Source of the DNA: Nitrospirota bacterium
GTDB taxonomy: Bacteria > Nitrospirota > Thermodesulfovibrionia > Thermodesulfovibrionales > UBA6898
Length of the DNA: 64,000 nucleotides
Assembly (NCBI GenBank): GCA_021825365.1
Contig: JAKAHR010000013.1
Coordinates: 1 to 64,000, forward strand
Direction of reading: 5' to 3'
In this document: positions 1 to 8,255 of the stretch, in pieces
How the letters are laid out: every line of letters begins with the position of its first letter
Position numbering within the stretch: position 1 is the stretch's first letter
Position numbers and translations under genes: made by a program
The notes under the pieces: generated by a model
The model's database searches: none
Told to the model about the DNA's origin: nothing
The model's input: the letters and a program-made list of their open reading frames with translations, nothing else

Positions 1-41
1 CCTAATCCCATCAACTGCCGATACAGTTCCTTGTCTTGCAT
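1..41 (-). CDS. Transposase, N-terminus only (probable ISL3 family), cut by window edge
   Basis: Only the first 13 codons are inside the window, reading MQDKELYRQLMGL. A strong Shine-Dalgarno (AAAGGAGGTAG, minus strand, about 46-56) precedes the ATG at 41-39. The peptide resembles the start of ISL3-family transposases (M-Q-D-K-E-L-Y followed by L-G-L); this is recalled family knowledge, not a search result. The rest of the element lies beyond base 1, so I cannot say whether it is intact. The repeat-rich spacer next to it fits the edge of a mobile element. Confidence 0.5.
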   Translation of the reverse strand, partial: MQDKELYRQLMGL

Positions 42-190
42 GCCTCTACCTCCTTTTGGGAGATAGATTGCTATATCTCTATGATTTCAGGCAACCCCGC
101 CCCACAGTCTTCCCGGAAGAGCCAAAATATTTGACGCTCACTGAACCCTCCGTTTTTAAGACCATCGATCAAACAGCTCAGCAAGACTTC

Positions 191-350
191 TGTTCAAAAA
201 GTTCAAGCGGTTCAAGTAAGACCCTTGTTCAGACAGTTCAACCCGCTGAAACGGTTTAATCCGTTCAGCAATCTAGACTTCAGACCAAACGATTCAAAAC
301 GACGAATTCAACCGATTAATCAGTTTAAACGGCTTTAACGGTTTTAACTT
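191..350. repeat. Degenerate GTTCAA / CGGTTTAA short-word repeat tract
   Basis: Between the transposase start and the toxin-antitoxin pair the sequence is dominated by variants of GTTCAA, TTCAACC, CGGTTTAA and TTTAAACGG, spaced about 8-12 bases apart in both orientations. The bases are much richer in A/T than the flanking genes and no ORF with coding character runs through. GTTYAA and TTRAAC are reverse complements, so neighbouring words can pair into many small stems. Function unknown. Confidence 0.55.
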
Positions 351-560
351 GCTTTTATCATATCCCCCGACCTCCCCCAAAGAGTGTCCTACGTCAGTGA
401 TGGCATGTATTTTTGCGCCGCGTATTGGGCTGATGGAACGAATGTCATGAAGTCCCCCGTCATTTTCCCCCGAACAATGAAGCTTTTCTGCTGTAATCTA
501 CATTTTTGGCAGGACCCTGTCAATAGCCGGCAGCGATGCAACCGCCCAACTACAAATATA
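351..560. other. Spacer with no convincing gene
   Basis: This stretch between two repeat clusters holds a C-run-rich segment and possible remnants of a mobile-element end, but no ORF with a ribosome-binding site or recognisable product. Short ORFs here look like chance. I see nothing else in it. Confidence 0.4.
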
Positions 561-640
561 GTTCAACCCGCTTAAGCCGTTCGATCAGAAGGAAGTTCAA
601 ACCTGTTTGCGGCTTAAACGATTTAGACTGTCAGTTCAAT
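561..640. repeat. Second cluster of GTTCAA-type degenerate words
   Basis: The words GTTCAACCCG, CTTAAGCCGTTCGA, AGTTCAAACC, GGCTTAAACG and CAGTTCAATC recur here, as in 191-350. The cluster runs into the 3' end of the RelE gene, so the repeat either preceded the toxin gene or spread up to its stop codon. Confidence 0.45.
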
Positions 641-912
641 CCTCTGATCATTCTTTCGGCTTCCTTCTTGCCCACAATCCTCAAGACCACTACCCTGCCT
701 GCTTCGATGATATAGAAGACCCTGTGTTTGTCAGCCCTCAGCCTGTAGAAATCGCTATCCTTCCCTTTGATCTTCTTTATCAACTTACCCCGCGGAAAGG
801 GATTATCCCGCAGTGCATTGAGAGCCCGTGCTATCCTTCCGCAGACTGCGTCGCTGAAGCCGTCAAGGTCTTTCGCAGCACGCGGCGAGAGGATTACACT
901 GAATTTATCCAC
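631..912 (-). CDS. RelE/ParE-family toxin of a type II toxin-antitoxin pair
   Basis: This encodes a 93-residue basic protein with the RelE/ParE fold pattern: an N-terminal strand (FSVILSPRAAKDL), two helices around the word ALNALRDNPFPRGKLIKKI, and the C-terminal strand pair YRLRADKHRVFYII and VVVLRIVGKKE. RelE enzymes cleave mRNA on the ribosome and ParE enzymes poison gyrase; the sequence does not decide between them. I place the start at GTG 912, which overlaps the antitoxin stop (907-905) by 8 bases, typical of translationally coupled TA pairs. An ATG farther upstream in this frame would lie deep inside the antitoxin gene and is unlikely. Confidence 0.85.
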   Translation of the reverse strand: MDKFSVILSPRAAKDLDGFSDAVCGRIARALNALRDNPFPRGKLIKKIKGKDSDFYRLRADKHRVFYIIEAGRVVVLRIVGKKEAERMIRGLN

Positions 913-1168
913 GCCTCTTCTTCCTCTTCGCGAGATAATCGTCCAGAGCGACGCCCCCGCCGACGTAATATTCCGCAAGGGCCTCGGCAAGGACATCATG
1001 GAGGCCGGAACTGTTTTCAAGGAGATAGTCCTCGAAATCCTCTTCCGAGATGGCTGTTACCATGGCCCTCGGCTTGCCTTTGGATGTGATGATCACGGTC
1101 TCCTTTTCGGCTGTCCTTAATATCTCCGAGGTCTTGTTCTTCAGTTCCCGTACATTCGCAAATTTCAT
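905..1168 (-). CDS. Phd/YefM-family antitoxin
   Basis: This 87-residue protein begins MKFANVRELKNKTSEIL and continues with VIITSKGKPRAMV, the classic Phd/YefM DNA-binding N-terminus. The C-terminal part (about 55-87), rich in acidic and then basic residues, would wrap the toxin. It neutralises the downstream RelE-like protein and should repress its own promoter. A Shine-Dalgarno (GGAGATAGC) stands just before ATG 1168, and a palindrome suited to autorepression lies immediately upstream. The gene overlaps the toxin start by 8 bases. Confidence 0.9.
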   Translation of the reverse strand: MKFANVRELKNKTSEILRTAEKETVIITSKGKPRAMVTAISEEDFEDYLLENSSGLHDVLAEALAEYYVGGGVALDDYLAKRKKRRG

Positions 1169-1181
1169 GCTATCTCCTCCA

Positions 1182-1203
1182 TGTAGCTACATTTATAGCT
1201 ACT
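1182..1203. promoter_or_regulatory. Probable autoregulatory operator of the TA operon
   Basis: The perfect 10-bp palindrome TGTAGCTACA (1182-1191) is followed at once by a second half-matching copy, TATAGCTACT (1194-1203). It lies 14 bases upstream of the antitoxin start. Phd/YefM antitoxins bind paired short palindromes in this position. The assignment is inferred from position and symmetry. Confidence 0.55.
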
Positions 1204-1329
1204 ATGGCACGGCCGTTGAACATTGTCAACCGGATTCCATGATTTCTCCGATTCAACTCAGCATCGATCAGACGTCAAAGAAAGAGGGCGGCGCGTAAGG
1301 AAGGCCCCCCATCCCGTCCCGGTGGGCGA

Positions 1330-2985
1330 CTACACCTCAAAGATGATCGGCATGATCATGGGGTAGCGGTCCATGGTGTTCCGCAGATACTTCTTCAGCA
1401 CGCTCCTGATCTTCGCCTGCATGAGGGCCTTATCCCCGCGGATCTCGCTGTCGTGCTCCCTCAGGCTGTTCGCCACCATCTCCCTGACATCGTTGATCAC
1501 ATCCTGGGAGGCGTCCTCGAAGACGAACCCCCGGGAAATGATGTCCGGCCCGGAGGCGATGTTGCCGGTGATTTTTTCGAGTCCGATGAGGATCATGACA
1601 ATGCCGTCATGGGCAAGCCGCCTCCTGTCCCGCAGGACCATCTCCTCCACGTCCCCTACCCCCTTGCCGTCTACGTACACCCTCCCGGAGGTGACGGCCC
1701 CGGTCCTCTGGGCGATTCCGTCCGCGATCTCGAGCACCTCGCCGTTATCCATGATGAAGACGTTCTCATGCGGGGTGCCGGTCTTCTCGGCAAGGCGGGC
1801 ATGGTAGACCTTGTGCCTGAACTCGCCGTGCACAGGCATGAAGTACTTCGGTTTGACGAGGTTCAGCATCAGCTTCAACTCCTCCTTCGAGGCGTGGCCC
1901 GAGACATGGATCTCCGAGACCTTCTCGTAGATGACGTCAGCGCCCCTGCGGAAGAGGTGGTTGATGATCCTGCCGATCGCACGCTCATTTCCAGGGATCA
2001 TTTTTGCAGAGAGTATCACGATGTCCCCCTGCTTTATCTTGATCGACTTGTGCTCGTCCGTGGCGATCCTTGACAGCACGCTCATCGGCTCCCCCTGGCT
2101 GCCGGTGGTGATCAGCACGGTCTCCTTATCCGGCAGGTTTCTGAGCTCCTCGAGTCTCACCCAGGTATCCGGCGGGATCTTCAGATAGCCGAGGTCAAGC
2201 GCTATCTGGGCGTTGGCGATCATGCTCTTGCCCGAAAGCATCACCTTCCTGCCGAACATGGCGGCAACGTCGAAGACCTGCTGTATGCGGTGGATGTTGG
2301 AGGCAAAGGTGGCGATGATGATCCTGCCCTTTGCGGTCGAGAAGATATCCTCAAAGGCGCGGCGCACCTCCTTCTCCGAAAAGGTGAATCCGCCCTTTTC
2401 GGCGTTCGTGCTGTCGGAGAGGAGGAGGACGGTCCCCTTTTCGCCGTATTCGGAGAACTTATGGAAGTCCATGAGCTGGCCGTCCACCGGGGTAGGGTCG
2501 AGTTTGAAGTCTCCCGTATGGACGATGAGCCCGGCGGGTGTCTTGATGCCGAAGCCGACACCGTCGACGATGCTGTGCGTCACCCGGATGAATTCCACCT
2601 CAAAGACGCCGAGGGTGACGATATCGCGCGGTTTGACCGGCACGAGCTCCACATGATCGAGCTTGTGCTCCCGCAGTTTCTCCCTGACGAGGCCGATCGT
2701 AAGCGGGGTGCCATATATCGGCACATCCACCTCCCTGAGCAGGAAGGGAAGGGCGCCCACATGGTCTTCATGGCCGTGCGTCAACACGATGCCCCGCAGC
2801 TTGTCCTTGTTTTCGACGACGTAGGTGAAGTCAGGGATCACGAAATCGATGCCGAGCATGTCTTCTTCGGGAAACATGAGGCCGGAGTCGATGATGATCA
2901 TGTCCTCGCCGTATTCCATGACCATCATATTCATCCCAATCTCTTCCAGGCCCCCCAGGGGGATGACGGACAGTACGTTATCCAT
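1330..2985 (-). CDS. rnj: Ribonuclease J (endo-/5'-3' exoribonuclease)
   Basis: This encodes a 551-residue metallo-beta-lactamase/beta-CASP RNase. The zinc ligand motif LTHGHEDHVGALP lies near residue 75 and HTGDFKLDP near 165. Later come the beta-CASP motifs (TGSQGEP, about 345; SGHAS, about 380) and VHGEFRH (about 405). RNase J matures rRNA and degrades mRNA in the cytoplasm, in many lineages in place of RNase E. The start is set at ATG 2985 because the conserved N-terminus MDNVLSVIPLGGLEEIG begins there. It overlaps the stop of the upstream kinase by 8 bases (ATGGATAA), so the two are probably translated together. The length is normal for the family. Confidence 0.95.
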   Translation of the reverse strand: MDNVLSVIPLGGLEEIGMNMMVMEYGEDMIIIDSGLMFPEEDMLGIDFVIPDFTYVVENKDKLRGIVLTHGHEDHVGALPFLLREVDVPIYGTPLTIGLVREKLREHKLDHVELVPVKPRDIVTLGVFEVEFIRVTHSIVDGVGFGIKTPAGLIVHTGDFKLDPTPVDGQLMDFHKFSEYGEKGTVLLLSDSTNAEKGGFTFSEKEVRRAFEDIFSTAKGRIIIATFASNIHRIQQVFDVAAMFGRKVMLSGKSMIANAQIALDLGYLKIPPDTWVRLEELRNLPDKETVLITTGSQGEPMSVLSRIATDEHKSIKIKQGDIVILSAKMIPGNERAIGRIINHLFRRGADVIYEKVSEIHVSGHASKEELKLMLNLVKPKYFMPVHGEFRHKVYHARLAEKTGTPHENVFIMDNGEVLEIADGIAQRTGAVTSGRVYVDGKGVGDVEEMVLRDRRRLAHDGIVMILIGLEKITGNIASGPDIISRGFVFEDASQDVINDVREMVANSLREHDSEIRGDKALMQAKIRSVLKKYLRNTMDRYPMIMPIIFEV

Positions 2986-5900
2986 TGTTGTCAAATACCT
3001 CCACGGAATCTCCGCCCTTCCGGACCGCCCGGCCAAGGGCGGCCTCCGCGCATTCGATTAGTTTCTCGGGCGACTGCTGCTCGCAGAAAGACGCGACGCC
3101 AAGACTTGCGGTTATCCTGCCCTTTGGCTGCACCTCCTCGTGCAGGAAAGGGTAATCCCGTATGATCGAGCCGAACCTCTTCCCGAGGCTGATTGCCGGC
3201 TTGTGCAGAGTGTTGGGGAGGATGACACCGAAGGCATCCCCTGCGTAGCGGACGACCACGTCCGACCCCCTGATGCTGCGCCTGATGAGCTCGGCGGTCT
3301 TCCTCAGGACGAGGTTCCCGTGGTATTCTCCCTTTTCCCGTACGTAATGACCGAACCGGTCGATGTCCAGGAGAATGAGGGAGAGGGGCGTCTTGTACCG
3401 GCCGGACCTCTTCACCTCCTGCGCCAGCCGCAGCTGAAGGTATCGGTGGTTGAACAGGCCGGTGAGTTCATCGATCAGGCCGGCACGCCGGGGATGGAGC
3501 ATCTCGAGGTCCTTCAGGTGCATGATGAGGTCTTCAGCCACCAGCGAGTCCCGTGTCAGGATCCGCTCTATCTGGCCGGTCAGGTTCATCCTCTCCTCCA
3601 TCGAGAGGTCCTTGTTCGTCAGGGCGAAGATGGGTATGGCCATCGTTGCGGTATGGGCCTTCAGCCTCCTGATGAGGTCAAATCCGCAGGTGGCAAGGTC
3701 GATCAGGATGAGGCCGGGCCGGGAGGCGGCAGCCAGCTCGAACCCCTCTTCCTCCTGGGCCGCCGTATTGAATATGTAACTGTTCTGGCCGAAGATGCCG
3801 GACATGTAGTCCCGGGTCGCGGCATCGGTCGAGATGAGGAGCACGGAAAGGGGGAGATGCGGTCTCCGGGAAGCGAGGACGAGGTCATCCAGCTTCCTCA
3901 GGAGGACGGTCTTGTCTACCGGCTTCAGCAGGTAGTCCGTGGCGCCCAGCGCATAGGCGAGGTCCTTGTTGTCGATGATCGAGTGGATGATGACCGGGAT
4001 GCCGCTCGTCTCGGGGTCGGCCTTCAGGGCCTGCAGCACCTCCCATCCGTCCTTCTTCGGGAGCATCACGTCGAGGGTGATGACAAAGGGCTTGAGTTCC
4101 CGCGCCTTTTCAATAGCCTCCTGCCCGTCGTGCGCATGGAGCACCTTGTACCCCGCCTTCGAAAGATGGATCGTGAGGATCTCGGAGGTGGGGAGATCAT
4201 CTTCCACCACCAGGACCAGGGGCGCCTCCTCCCTGAGCCACGGGAAGGAGAGTGAAAGCGGGGTGAAGGAAATATCTTCCACGGCATGGCGGTCCGGCAT
4301 CACCGAGGGGAGGTGAAAGAAGAACTCCGAACCCTCGCCGTAGGTGCTCCGGACCCCTATCTGGCCGCCGTGCAGTTCGACCAGGCGCCTCGTCAGGGCG
4401 AGGCCGAGGCCGGTGCCCTGATAGGTCCGCGCCATGGAGGAGTCAACCTGTTCGAACTCCTCGAATATCCGGTCGATGTCCTCTTCCTTTATCCCGATGC
4501 CCCTGTCCCATACCGATATCCGCAGGAGTCTCTGACCATCCAGGGCCCAGGGGATGGAGCCGAGCGCGTTGACCTCAAATCCCGCCCGTACGCCGATGGT
4601 CCCTCCTTCGGGCGTGAACTTGATCGCATTGGAGATGAGGTTGTAGAGGATCTGCTTGAACTTCACCTTGTCGGCGGAAAAGGTCCTGACTTCAGGGTCT
4701 ATCTCGACCGAGAGGGAAATGGATTTCCGGGAACAGAGGAAATGCATGATGAGGACCACCTCGTCGACCGCGTCGCGTATGCTGAACTCCTCGTAGGAGA
4801 GTTCTATCTTGCCCGCCTCGATCTTGGCGAGGTCGAGGATGTTGTTGACGAGCTGCAGCAGGTGCCTGCCGGAGGCGGCTATATTCGAGACATGCCGCTC
4901 CTGCTTGTCGTTGAGGCTGCCGAAGGTCTTCTCCAGCAGTATCTCGGAAAACCCCAGGATCGAGTTCAGGGGGGTCCTCAGCTCATGGCTCATGTTCGAT
5001 ATGAAGCGTGCCTTCACCTGGTTGGCCCGCAGCAGTTCCCTGTTTATCTTTTCGAGTTCCCGCGTACGCTCCATCACCTTGTCTTCGAGTCTGAGGGTGA
5101 GTTCCTTCAGCTCCTCGTTGCGGCCGTGCAGCTCGTTCCTGAGGCGTTTCTCCTCGGTGATGTCCTTGCTGATGCCGACGGTGCCGATCACCTTCCCGGT
5201 CTTGTCCCTCAACCGGGAGATGGTGAGGCTGATATCGACCGGGGTGCCGTCCTTCCTGATGAGCGTTGTCTCGTGGTTCCAGACCGCCCCTTTCCGCCTG
5301 ATGATGTCGAGGATCGCGGCGCGCTCGTCGCGGTCTTCGTAGAAGTCCGCGGCCCGCCTGCCGACGATCTCGTCCCGCGTGTACCCGAGGATGCGCTCGC
5401 CGCCGCGCGAAAACTCGACGATGGTGCCGTCTCTGGCCGTGGTCATGATCATGTCCTGGGAGTCGTCGAGCACATTCTTGAGGTATGCCGTTGTCCCGTC
5501 CAGCTCGGAGATTACCGAATAGAGTTCGTTGAGGATACGGAACTTCTCGATCGCCTGGGCAGCCTGGGTCCCGAAGAGGCTGATGAGGTTCTTGTGGCGG
5601 TCGGAGAACTCGCGCGGGACGAAGTCGTCGAGGAAGAGGATCCCGACGATGTCGCCGTTGACCATGAGGGGACAGGCGAGGATAGACCTGATACCCTCCG
5701 TCTGGATCGTCTCGCTGTCAAACAGGGGATGCTCGTGTACGTCCCTGATCTCGACCGGCTCCTTCCTCTTCAGGATGTGCACGGTGAGGCCGTCGGGCCG
5801 GAGCTTCCAGCGGTCGAGGTCGGCCACTGATGCGCGCATTCCCCGCGAAACCGCCATGACCATCTCGCTGCGCTCCCGGAGGGCGATGCTCCCTGCAGGC

Positions 5901-6334
5901 GACTCCGTCAGTTCCATCGCCTTTTCAAGGGTAGCCTCCAGCACCTCCTGGAGAGACTTCGAGGAGGTGAGGACAAGGCCGTTTTCATAGAGGGTGCGCA
6001 TGTCCGTCTGGACATTGCGCTGCCTCTGGACCATCTCCCAGAGGAACCAGGCGCCGTTGCCTTCAATCACGTCCGCACCCGGCGGCGCCGCCTCGCGGAT
6101 GCGGCTGCTCACCTGTGGGTCGCCGGTGACGTTGAGGATGATGTCCGGCTGCCGGCTGCAGAGAGAAACGATGTCGTCCGCGATGAATATGCCCCACTTC
6201 CGCGCCAGCTCCAGGGCAGGCGCCTGGGGGTTCCTGTCGGTGATGCCGACGGTCTTGACCACCCCGTTCGCCTTGAAGATATCGAGGAGCTTTTCCCCGG
6301 CCTTGCCCGCGCCGACGATGCCGACCCTGATCAT
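2978..6334 (-). CDS. Large hybrid sensor: Rossmann-GAF-PAS-HisKA-HATPase-REC-REC-GGDEF
   Basis: This encodes about 1118 residues with no membrane segment. In order: an NAD(P)-type Rossmann motif (VGIVGAGKAG, residues 4-13), a GAF domain (about 120-270), a PAS domain (about 285-400), a long coiled coil, HisKA with the phospho-acceptor His in FISNMSHELRTPLN (about 475) and HATPase (GTGLGLALTRR, about 690). These are followed by a receiver with VMLPKKDGWE (about 790), a second degenerate receiver (about 850-960), and a C-terminal GGDEF domain. In that last domain the signature reads YAGDAF instead of GGDEF, so cyclase activity is doubtful. The start ATG 6334 overlaps the HD-GYP stop as ATGA. The Rossmann module fused to a kinase is unusual and could sense a dinucleotide. 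Confidence 0.9.
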   Translation of the reverse strand: MIRVGIVGAGKAGEKLLDIFKANGVVKTVGITDRNPQAPALELARKWGIFIADDIVSLCSRQPDIILNVTGDPQVSSRIREAAPPGADVIEGNGAWFLWEMVQRQRNVQTDMRTLYENGLVLTSSKSLQEVLEATLEKAMELTESPAGSIALRERSEMVMAVSRGMRASVADLDRWKLRPDGLTVHILKRKEPVEIRDVHEHPLFDSETIQTEGIRSILACPLMVNGDIVGILFLDDFVPREFSDRHKNLISLFGTQAAQAIEKFRILNELYSVISELDGTTAYLKNVLDDSQDMIMTTARDGTIVEFSRGGERILGYTRDEIVGRRAADFYEDRDERAAILDIIRRKGAVWNHETTLIRKDGTPVDISLTISRLRDKTGKVIGTVGISKDITEEKRLRNELHGRNEELKELTLRLEDKVMERTRELEKINRELLRANQVKARFISNMSHELRTPLNSILGFSEILLEKTFGSLNDKQERHVSNIAASGRHLLQLVNNILDLAKIEAGKIELSYEEFSIRDAVDEVVLIMHFLCSRKSISLSVEIDPEVRTFSADKVKFKQILYNLISNAIKFTPEGGTIGVRAGFEVNALGSIPWALDGQRLLRISVWDRGIGIKEEDIDRIFEEFEQVDSSMARTYQGTGLGLALTRRLVELHGGQIGVRSTYGEGSEFFFHLPSVMPDRHAVEDISFTPLSLSFPWLREEAPLVLVVEDDLPTSEILTIHLSKAGYKVLHAHDGQEAIEKARELKPFVITLDVMLPKKDGWEVLQALKADPETSGIPVIIHSIIDNKDLAYALGATDYLLKPVDKTVLLRKLDDLVLASRRPHLPLSVLLISTDAATRDYMSGIFGQNSYIFNTAAQEEEGFELAAASRPGLILIDLATCGFDLIRRLKAHTATMAIPIFALTNKDLSMEERMNLTGQIERILTRDSLVAEDLIMHLKDLEMLHPRRAGLIDELTGLFNHRYLQLRLAQEVKRSGRYKTPLSLILLDIDRFGHYVREKGEYHGNLVLRKTAELIRRSIRGSDVVVRYAGDAFGVILPNTLHKPAISLGKRFGSIIRDYPFLHEEVQPKGRITASLGVASFCEQQSPEKLIECAEAALGRAVRKGGDSVEVFDNNG

Positions 6335-7329
6335 CGGTCGCACCCCAGCTGGTTCGTCATCATCGTCACGAAGTGCTCTATCAGGGTCGGATCCCATTGA
6401 CCCGTGTGCTGTTCGTTCTCCATCATGGTGATCGCCTCCTGAATGGAATAGGGCGCCCGGTAGGGCCGTATCGAGACCATGGCGTCAAAGGAGTCCGTGA
6501 TCGCCACGATCCGCGCGAAGAAGGGGATGTCCTCCGCCTTGAGTCCGTCGGGGAATCCGGCTCCGTCCCACCGCTCATGGTGGTGGCGGATGACGGGCCG
6601 AAGATTCTTCGCCGATTGAAGGGGGGTGCAGATGTTCTCGCCGATGATGACATGTTCCTTGACGAGCCTCATCTCCTTTTCCGTCAGATCGTCCGACTTG
6701 TGGAGGATGTAGTCATCGATCCCTATCTTCCCGATGTCGTGAAGAACGCCGGCCTTGAAGAGGAGATGCCGGTCATCGTCCGATAAACCCAGGTATCCGC
6801 CGAACTCCATCGAAAGGGTGCCGACGCGCTCCGAATGGCCCTTGGTATAGACGTCCTTGGCCTCTATGGCTATCGCGAGGGTCATGATGATATCCTCGGA
6901 GTGGTCAAGCTCGCTCTGCATCTTCCGCAACCGCAGGAGGGAGCGGATCTTGGTGGTGAGTTCGATCGTGTGAAACGGCTTGGTGAGAAAGTCGTCGGCC
7001 CCTGCGTTGAGCCCCCGGATCTTGTCCTCAAGCTCGTTGAGCGCGGTCACCAGGATGACGGGGAAGAACCTCCTGCCGGAAAGGTTCTTGAGCCTCTTGC
7101 AGAGTTCATAGCCGTTCATGCCCGGCATCATCACATCGAGGATGGCGAGGTCGACCGGGGATTTTTCGATAATGCCGAGGGCGCTGTCAGCTCCGAGCGC
7201 GGTCAGGACGCGATAGCCTTCCTTGAATAGGAGGCCTTCCATCACCTCCAGGTTGAAGGCGAGATCGTCTACCACCAGAATCGATGGCTTCTTTTCTTCC
7301 ACTCTTTGGCGTGCGTTCACCGTAGGCAA
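6331..7329 (-). CDS. Response regulator with HD-GYP c-di-GMP phosphodiesterase output
   Basis: The protein is about 332 residues. It has an N-terminal receiver (ILVVDDLAFN; phospho-acceptor Asp in AILDVMMPG, near 62; Lys in LTKPF) and a C-terminal HD-GYP domain. That domain has HSERVG, HDIGKIGI and HHERWDGAGFPDGL; the GYP motif is GFP here. HD-GYP enzymes hydrolyse c-di-GMP, and most metal-ligand residues look intact. The gene sits between argF (12-base gap) and the hybrid kinase (ATGA overlap), so the kinase is its likely partner. The start is uncertain: TTG 7329 gives the longest reading and GTG 7320 is possible. Neither has a good Shine-Dalgarno. Confidence 0.92.
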   Translation of the reverse strand: MPTVNARQRVEEKKPSILVVDDLAFNLEVMEGLLFKEGYRVLTALGADSALGIIEKSPVDLAILDVMMPGMNGYELCKRLKNLSGRRFFPVILVTALNELEDKIRGLNAGADDFLTKPFHTIELTTKIRSLLRLRKMQSELDHSEDIIMTLAIAIEAKDVYTKGHSERVGTLSMEFGGYLGLSDDDRHLLFKAGVLHDIGKIGIDDYILHKSDDLTEKEMRLVKEHVIIGENICTPLQSAKNLRPVIRHHHERWDGAGFPDGLKAEDIPFFARIVAITDSFDAMVSIRPYRAPYSIQEAITMMENEQHTGQWDPTLIEHFVTMMTNQLGCDR

Positions 7330-7341
7330 GGCGCCTGGTGT

Positions 7342-8247
7342 TTACCGAACGAGCATTTCGAGCAGCGCCTTTTGCGCATGGAGCCTGTTTTCGGCCTGAT
7401 CGAAGACCGCGCTGTGTGGCCCGTCCATCACCTCATCGGTGATCTCCTCTCCGCGATGGGCAGGCAGACAGTGGAGCACCATCACGTCCTTCTTTGCACA
7501 GGCGAGCAGCCTGCTGTTTATCTGGTAGTCCCTGAGTTTCTTCTTCTTCTTCTCGGTCTGGTCTTCCTGCCCCATGCTGACCCAGACGTCGGTGTACACC
7601 ACGTCGGCCAGACCGGCGGCCTCCTTCGGGTCGCGCAGCACGACGATCTCGGATTTGGCCGTCTCCCTCGCCCCCTGGAGTATTTCCGCATTCGGCTCGA
7701 ACCCCTCGGGCGTGGCGATGGTGAGGTTGAAATCCATCCGTGCGGCAGCCTGGATCAGGGAATTGCAGACATTATTCCCGTCCCCGATGAAGGCGACCTT
7801 CAGCCCCTTGAGTATCCCCTTCCTCTCGCGAATGGTCATGAGGTCAGCCAGTGCCTGACAGGGGTGATGCAGGTCGCTCAGGCCGTTGACCACGGGAATC
7901 GTCGCATGGGTTGCGAAGGTCTCGAGTGTTGCGTGAGCATGGGTCCGCATCATGATCGCGCTGAGGTACCGTGACAGGGTGCGCGCGGTATCGGCCATCG
8001 TCTCCCCCCTGCCGAGTTGCAGTTCAGAGGGGTTCATGGCGATGGGCTGTCCTCCCAGCTGGTAGATGCCGACCTCAAAAGACACCCGGGTCCGCGTCGA
8101 AGGCTTTTCAAAGAGCAGGCCGATGCTCCTGCCGATGAGAGGACATTTGCCCGCGTCCCTGCCTGCCTTCAGGCCGATCGCCCGGGCGATGATGCGGTCC
8201 GTCTCTTCAGCAGACAGGTCCCATAACGTTATGAAATCTCTCTTCAT
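7342..8247 (-). CDS. argF: Ornithine carbamoyltransferase
   Basis: This 301-residue cytosolic enzyme condenses ornithine with carbamoyl phosphate to citrulline in arginine synthesis. The carbamoyl-phosphate motif STRTR lies in KPSTRTRVSFEVG near residue 50, HPCQALAD near 130, and the ornithine-binding HCLPAHRGEE near 265. The length is normal. It starts 8 bases after the argD stop with Shine-Dalgarno GGAGAATAC, so argD-argF form an operon, with signalling genes downstream. Confidence 0.97.
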   Translation of the reverse strand: MKRDFITLWDLSAEETDRIIARAIGLKAGRDAGKCPLIGRSIGLLFEKPSTRTRVSFEVGIYQLGGQPIAMNPSELQLGRGETMADTARTLSRYLSAIMMRTHAHATLETFATHATIPVVNGLSDLHHPCQALADLMTIRERKGILKGLKVAFIGDGNNVCNSLIQAAARMDFNLTIATPEGFEPNAEILQGARETAKSEIVVLRDPKEAAGLADVVYTDVWVSMGQEDQTEKKKKKLRDYQINSRLLACAKKDVMVLHCLPAHRGEEITDEVMDGPHSAVFDQAENRLHAQKALLEMLVR

Positions 8248-8255
8248 GTATTCTC

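Noticed and set aside
384-575. Small plus-strand gene between the repeat clusters
   Set aside because: No ribosome-binding site, composition like non-coding DNA, ends within the repeat words.
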